Shown here piece by piece: positions 61,611 to 64,000 of a stretch of 64,000 bases of DNA. A program made the translations under genes and the position numbers. The stretch's first letter is position 1. Each line of letters starts with the position of its first letter. The stretch spans positions 166,208 through 230,207 of the forward strand of contig NZ_JAFLDR010000002.1 of assembly GCF_017302275.1 (NCBI RefSeq). The letters are read 5' to 3'. The notes beneath the pieces were generated by a model. The model was not told the origin of the DNA and did no database searches. It saw only the letters and a program-made list of their open reading frames with translations. This DNA is from Sulfuritalea sp. GTDB lineage: Bacteria; Pseudomonadota; Gammaproteobacteria; Burkholderiales; Rhodocyclaceae.

Positions 61611-63245
61611 ATCACCTCGGAAGCCCTCGCCACCCGGCTGGCCCAGGAATCCGACGTGGCCTACGCGGTGCCCGACCGCATCAAGACCATCCGCGCCACA
61701 CCCAACGACCCGCTGTTCAGCCACCAGTGGTATCTGCAGGCCGCCAGCAGCACCCAGCCCGCCGCCACCGGCGCCCAGAACGCCTGGAGCCTGACCCCAG
61801 GCTCGGCCAGCGTCGTGGTGGCCGTGGTGGATACCGGCGTGCGCTTCGACCACGAAGACCTCGCCGCCAAGCTCCTGCCCGGCTACGACTTCATCGCCAG
61901 CGATCTGCTCTCGGGCGACAGCGACACCGGCCGCGACGCCGACGCCAACGATCCCGGCGACTACCTCTCGTCGGCCGATCTGGCCAACACCGCCCTGCGC
62001 ACCCTGTGCGGCAACCCCGCCAGCACCCATGCCAGCTCGTGGCATGGCACCCAGGTGGCCGGCATCATCGGGGCCGAAACCAACAACGGCCGCGGCATCG
62101 CCGGCATCGGCGGCGCCACCCGCATCCTGCCGGTGCGGGCCCTGGGCAAGTGCGGCGGCTACGACTCGGACATCATCGCCGGGATGCGCTGGGCCGCCGG
62201 CCTTTCGGTTTCCGGCGTGCCCGCCAATCCCAACCCCGCCAAGGTCATCAACCTGAGCCTCGCCGGCAACGGCAGCTGCAGCGCCGCCTACGCCGACGCC
62301 ATCGCCGAGATCCGCGCGGCCGGCGTGCTGATCGTCGCCGCGGCGGGCAACGAGACCGGCGCCGTGGACGAACCGGCCAACTGTGCCGGCGTGCTTGCCG
62401 TGGCCGGCATCCGCCACGCCGGCACCAAGGTCGGCTACTCCAGCTACGGCCCCGAGGTCGGCATCAGCGCCCCGGCCGGCAACTGCGTGAACGTGGGCGT
62501 CGGCCAGCCCTGCCTGTACCCCTTCATCAACACCATCAACTTCGGCAGCACCAGCCCCACCACCAACGGCTACACCGGGATCAACGCCGTCACCACCGGC
62601 ACCAGCTTTGCCGTGCCGCTGGTCTCGGGCACCGCCGCACTCATGCTGGCCGCCAACCCGGCCCTCGGCGAAGCCGAACTGGCCCAGCGCATCAAGCGGA
62701 CGTCCAATCTGTTCCCCACCGACAGCGGCCTCTCCGCCTGCCCCACCGTCACCACCGACGGCCAATGCAACTGCACCACCGCCACCTGCGGCACCGGCAT
62801 GCTGAACACCGCCGCAGCCGTCGCCGCCGCCATCGACGGCAACGCCCTCAATCCCGGCGTGGTCATCAGCCTGCCCGATTCGCCGGTCAAGAACACAACC
62901 CTCAGCCTGGGCTCGGGCAGCAGCAGTGCCGCGGCGGGCGCGAGCCTGGTCGGCTGGCACTGGAGCCAGCTCGCCGGGCCGGCCACCGGCAGCTTCGGCT
63001 CCGACACCCCCAGCACCACCTTCACCGCACCGCTTGCCGGCGACTACCTCCTGCGCCTCGCAATCACCGACAGCGCCGGCCGTACCGGCGTCCAGGACGT
63101 CACCCTCAGCGTGCTGGATGCCGCACCCAAGTCCGGCGGCGGTGGCGGCGGAGGCGCCCCGGATCTTGCCAGCCTCGCCGGCCTTGCCACCCTGGCGCTC
63201 CTGGCCCACCGCCGCCGGCACCGCGACCACGCAGGCCGGCCATGA
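61611..63245 (+). pseudogene. Subtilisin-like (S8) serine protease, 5'-truncated, GlyGly-CTERM type
   Basis: An S8 peptidase that begins inside its propeptide (ITSEALATRLAQESDVAYAVPDR at 61611 onward, given in part) and lacks a signal peptide. The catalytic triad is intact: VVAVVDTGVRFDH (Asp), SSWHGTQVAGI (His) and GTSFAVPLVSG (Ser), with AAGNE between. A C-terminal Ig/PKD-like domain follows. The tail is a glycine run, a hydrophobic helix PDLASLAGLATLALLA and a basic end HRRRH, a GlyGly-CTERM signal for rhombosortase. A GTG at 61656 lies in frame but without a Shine-Dalgarno. Its stop overlaps the hemerythrin ATG. Confidence 0.82.
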
Positions 63246-63640
63246 AACGACGCCCGGCCCTGCTGCAACTCTCCCGCGAGCACCACGCCGCCCTGGTGCT
63301 CGCCAAGCGCATCGCGGCAGCCGACAGCGCCGACGCCATCGCCGCCCAGATGCGCAGCACCACCGATGTCTTCGCCCGCGAGCTCGAACCCCACTTCCAG
63401 GCCGAAGAGGCCGACCTCCTGCCCCGCCTCGTGGCCGCCGGTGAGACGGCCGTCGTCGAGCAGACCCTCGCCGAGCATCGCCAGCTACGGGATCTCGCCA
63501 GCCGCATCGCCAGCGGCGACACCGCCAGCCTCAAGCCGTTCGGCGTCGCCCTTCACGATCACGTCCGCTTCGAGGAACGGCTACTCTTCGTGACCGCCGA
63601 AGCCACCCTCCCCGCCAGCTATCTGGACGCCTCGGGCTAA
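63242..63640 (+). CDS. Hemerythrin HHE-domain protein
   Basis: A 132-residue four-helix protein. The iron ligands are expected in SREHHAALVLAK, EPHFQAEEADLLPRL, LAEHRQLRDL and LHDHVRFEERLLF. Such HHE proteins bind a di-iron site and sense or carry O2, NO or iron. The ATG overlaps the protease stop (ATGA), so the two are co-transcribed. Confidence 0.8.
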   Translation: MKRRPALLQLSREHHAALVLAKRIAAADSADAIAAQMRSTTDVFARELEPHFQAEEADLLPRLVAAGETAVVEQTLAEHRQLRDLASRIASGDTASLKPFGVALHDHVRFEERLLFVTAEATLPASYLDASG

Positions 63641-63687
63641 GCCAAGCCGAGCGATCCGGCAGCAGCCCAAAGGGCTTGCATCGACGA

Positions 63688-63703
63688 CTGTTTATTTATA
63701 CAG
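63688..63703. promoter_or_regulatory. LexA (SOS) box
   Basis: CTGTTTATTTATACAG has the CTG-N10-CAG form and AT-rich centre of the proteobacterial LexA operator and stands out in GC-rich surroundings. It overlaps a likely -10 (TATACA, 63697-63702) and lies seven bases before the dnaE2 ATG, so LexA would block the promoter directly. Confidence 0.82.
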
Positions 63704-63710
63704 TCAACCC

Positions 63711-64000
63711 ATGCAGGCCGCTCAGACTCCCGCCTTCGCCGAGCTCTACGCCCGGTCGTGCTTCAGCTTCCTCACCGGCGCCTCCCACCCGGAAGAGCTG
63801 GTCGACCAGGCCGTCGCCCACGGCTACAGCGCCCTGGCGATCACCGACGAATGCTCCATGGCGGGCATCGTGCGCGCCTGGTCGGCCTGGCGCGCCCTGC
63901 CCGAAGGCAGCTTGCACCTCATCATCGGCACCAGCCTCCGCCTGGCCGACGGGCCCGATCTCGTCCTCCTCGCCACCGACCGGGCCGCCTACGGGCGTCT
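63711..64000 (+). CDS. dnaE2: Error-prone DNA polymerase DnaE2 (ImuC), partial
   Basis: The first 96 or so codons of a C-family polymerase; it runs off the right edge. FAELYARSCFSFLTGASHPEELV and ALAITDECSMAGIVRA are the PHP-domain start of the DnaE2/ImuC branch (housekeeping DnaE reads SEYSLLDGA there). DnaE2 performs SOS mutagenic translesion synthesis, usually with ImuA and ImuB, whose genes are not upstream here. The ATG is close enough to the predicted promoter that the mRNA may be leaderless. Confidence 0.85.
   Translation, partial: MQAAQTPAFAELYARSCFSFLTGASHPEELVDQAVAHGYSALAITDECSMAGIVRAWSAWRALPEGSLHLIIGTSLRLADGPDLVLLATDRAAYGR

Overview
The window looks like a chromosomal segment (roughly 64 % G+C by eye) of a betaproteobacterium, most plausibly a Rhodocyclales-type denitrifier or aromatic degrader. 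The reasons are the three-subunit 2-oxoglutarate oxidoreductase korCAB (known from Azoarcus/Thauera benzoyl-CoA metabolism), the order mlaFEDACB - ABC exporter - bolA - murA - his - HIT - tatABC, and the rpe...gph-trpE linkage. No tRNA, rRNA, CRISPR, integrase or insertion sequence was seen.

Layout. 1-3.9 kb: korCAB (minus), preceded by a terminator-like hairpin in its leader. 4.1-7.4 kb: a HAD phosphatase, then an HD-GYP protein and a GGDEF-EAL protein that overlap and both look catalytically degenerate. 7.4-19.9 kb (minus): a catabolic unit with a KAS III-like enzyme, double hot-dog dehydratase, acyl-CoA ligase, enoyl-CoA hydratase, CoA-transferase and a complete branched-chain-type ABC importer. 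Upstream lies a PAS-AAA+ sigma-54 activator, with a near-consensus sigma-54 promoter and a palindromic upstream site in front of livK. 19.9-35.7 kb (minus): tatABC, a HIT protein, the histidine genes (hisC alone is inverted), murA, bolA, an ABC-2 exporter and the Mla lipid-transport operon. 35.8-52.1 kb (plus): a sigma-54 response regulator and an MSHA-like type IV pilus/secretion locus, ending in a 1030-residue tip-type pseudopilin with a lectin-like segment and a conventional pseudopilin. No obvious major pilin gene is present. 52.2-60.7 kb: rpe and gph, separated by a 7-kb LiuR-type regulator plus acyl-CoA carboxylase/dehydrogenase/BKACE block resembling leucine or acyclic-terpene catabolism. 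60.7-64 kb: a trp leader peptide and trpE. trpE breaks off after about 240 codons and is joined out of frame to a subtilisin-like protease that lacks its own 5' end, followed by a hemerythrin and an SOS-boxed dnaE2.

The most unusual signal crosses gene boundaries. A gapped motif of about 24 bp (RAGTCGGCGCYGGYG, two free bases, ACGGYG) occurs about 15 times between 9 and 61 kb, on both strands, in several reading frames, mostly inside unrelated genes at poorly conserved protein positions and twice between genes. It behaves as a DNA-level dispersed sequence like a DNA-uptake sequence or other genome-wide protein target, and I do not recognise it as a described family.

The second point to check is the trpE/protease junction near 61,608, which is either a real rearrangement or an assembly join. 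All assignments are by reading alone; nothing was searched or computed.
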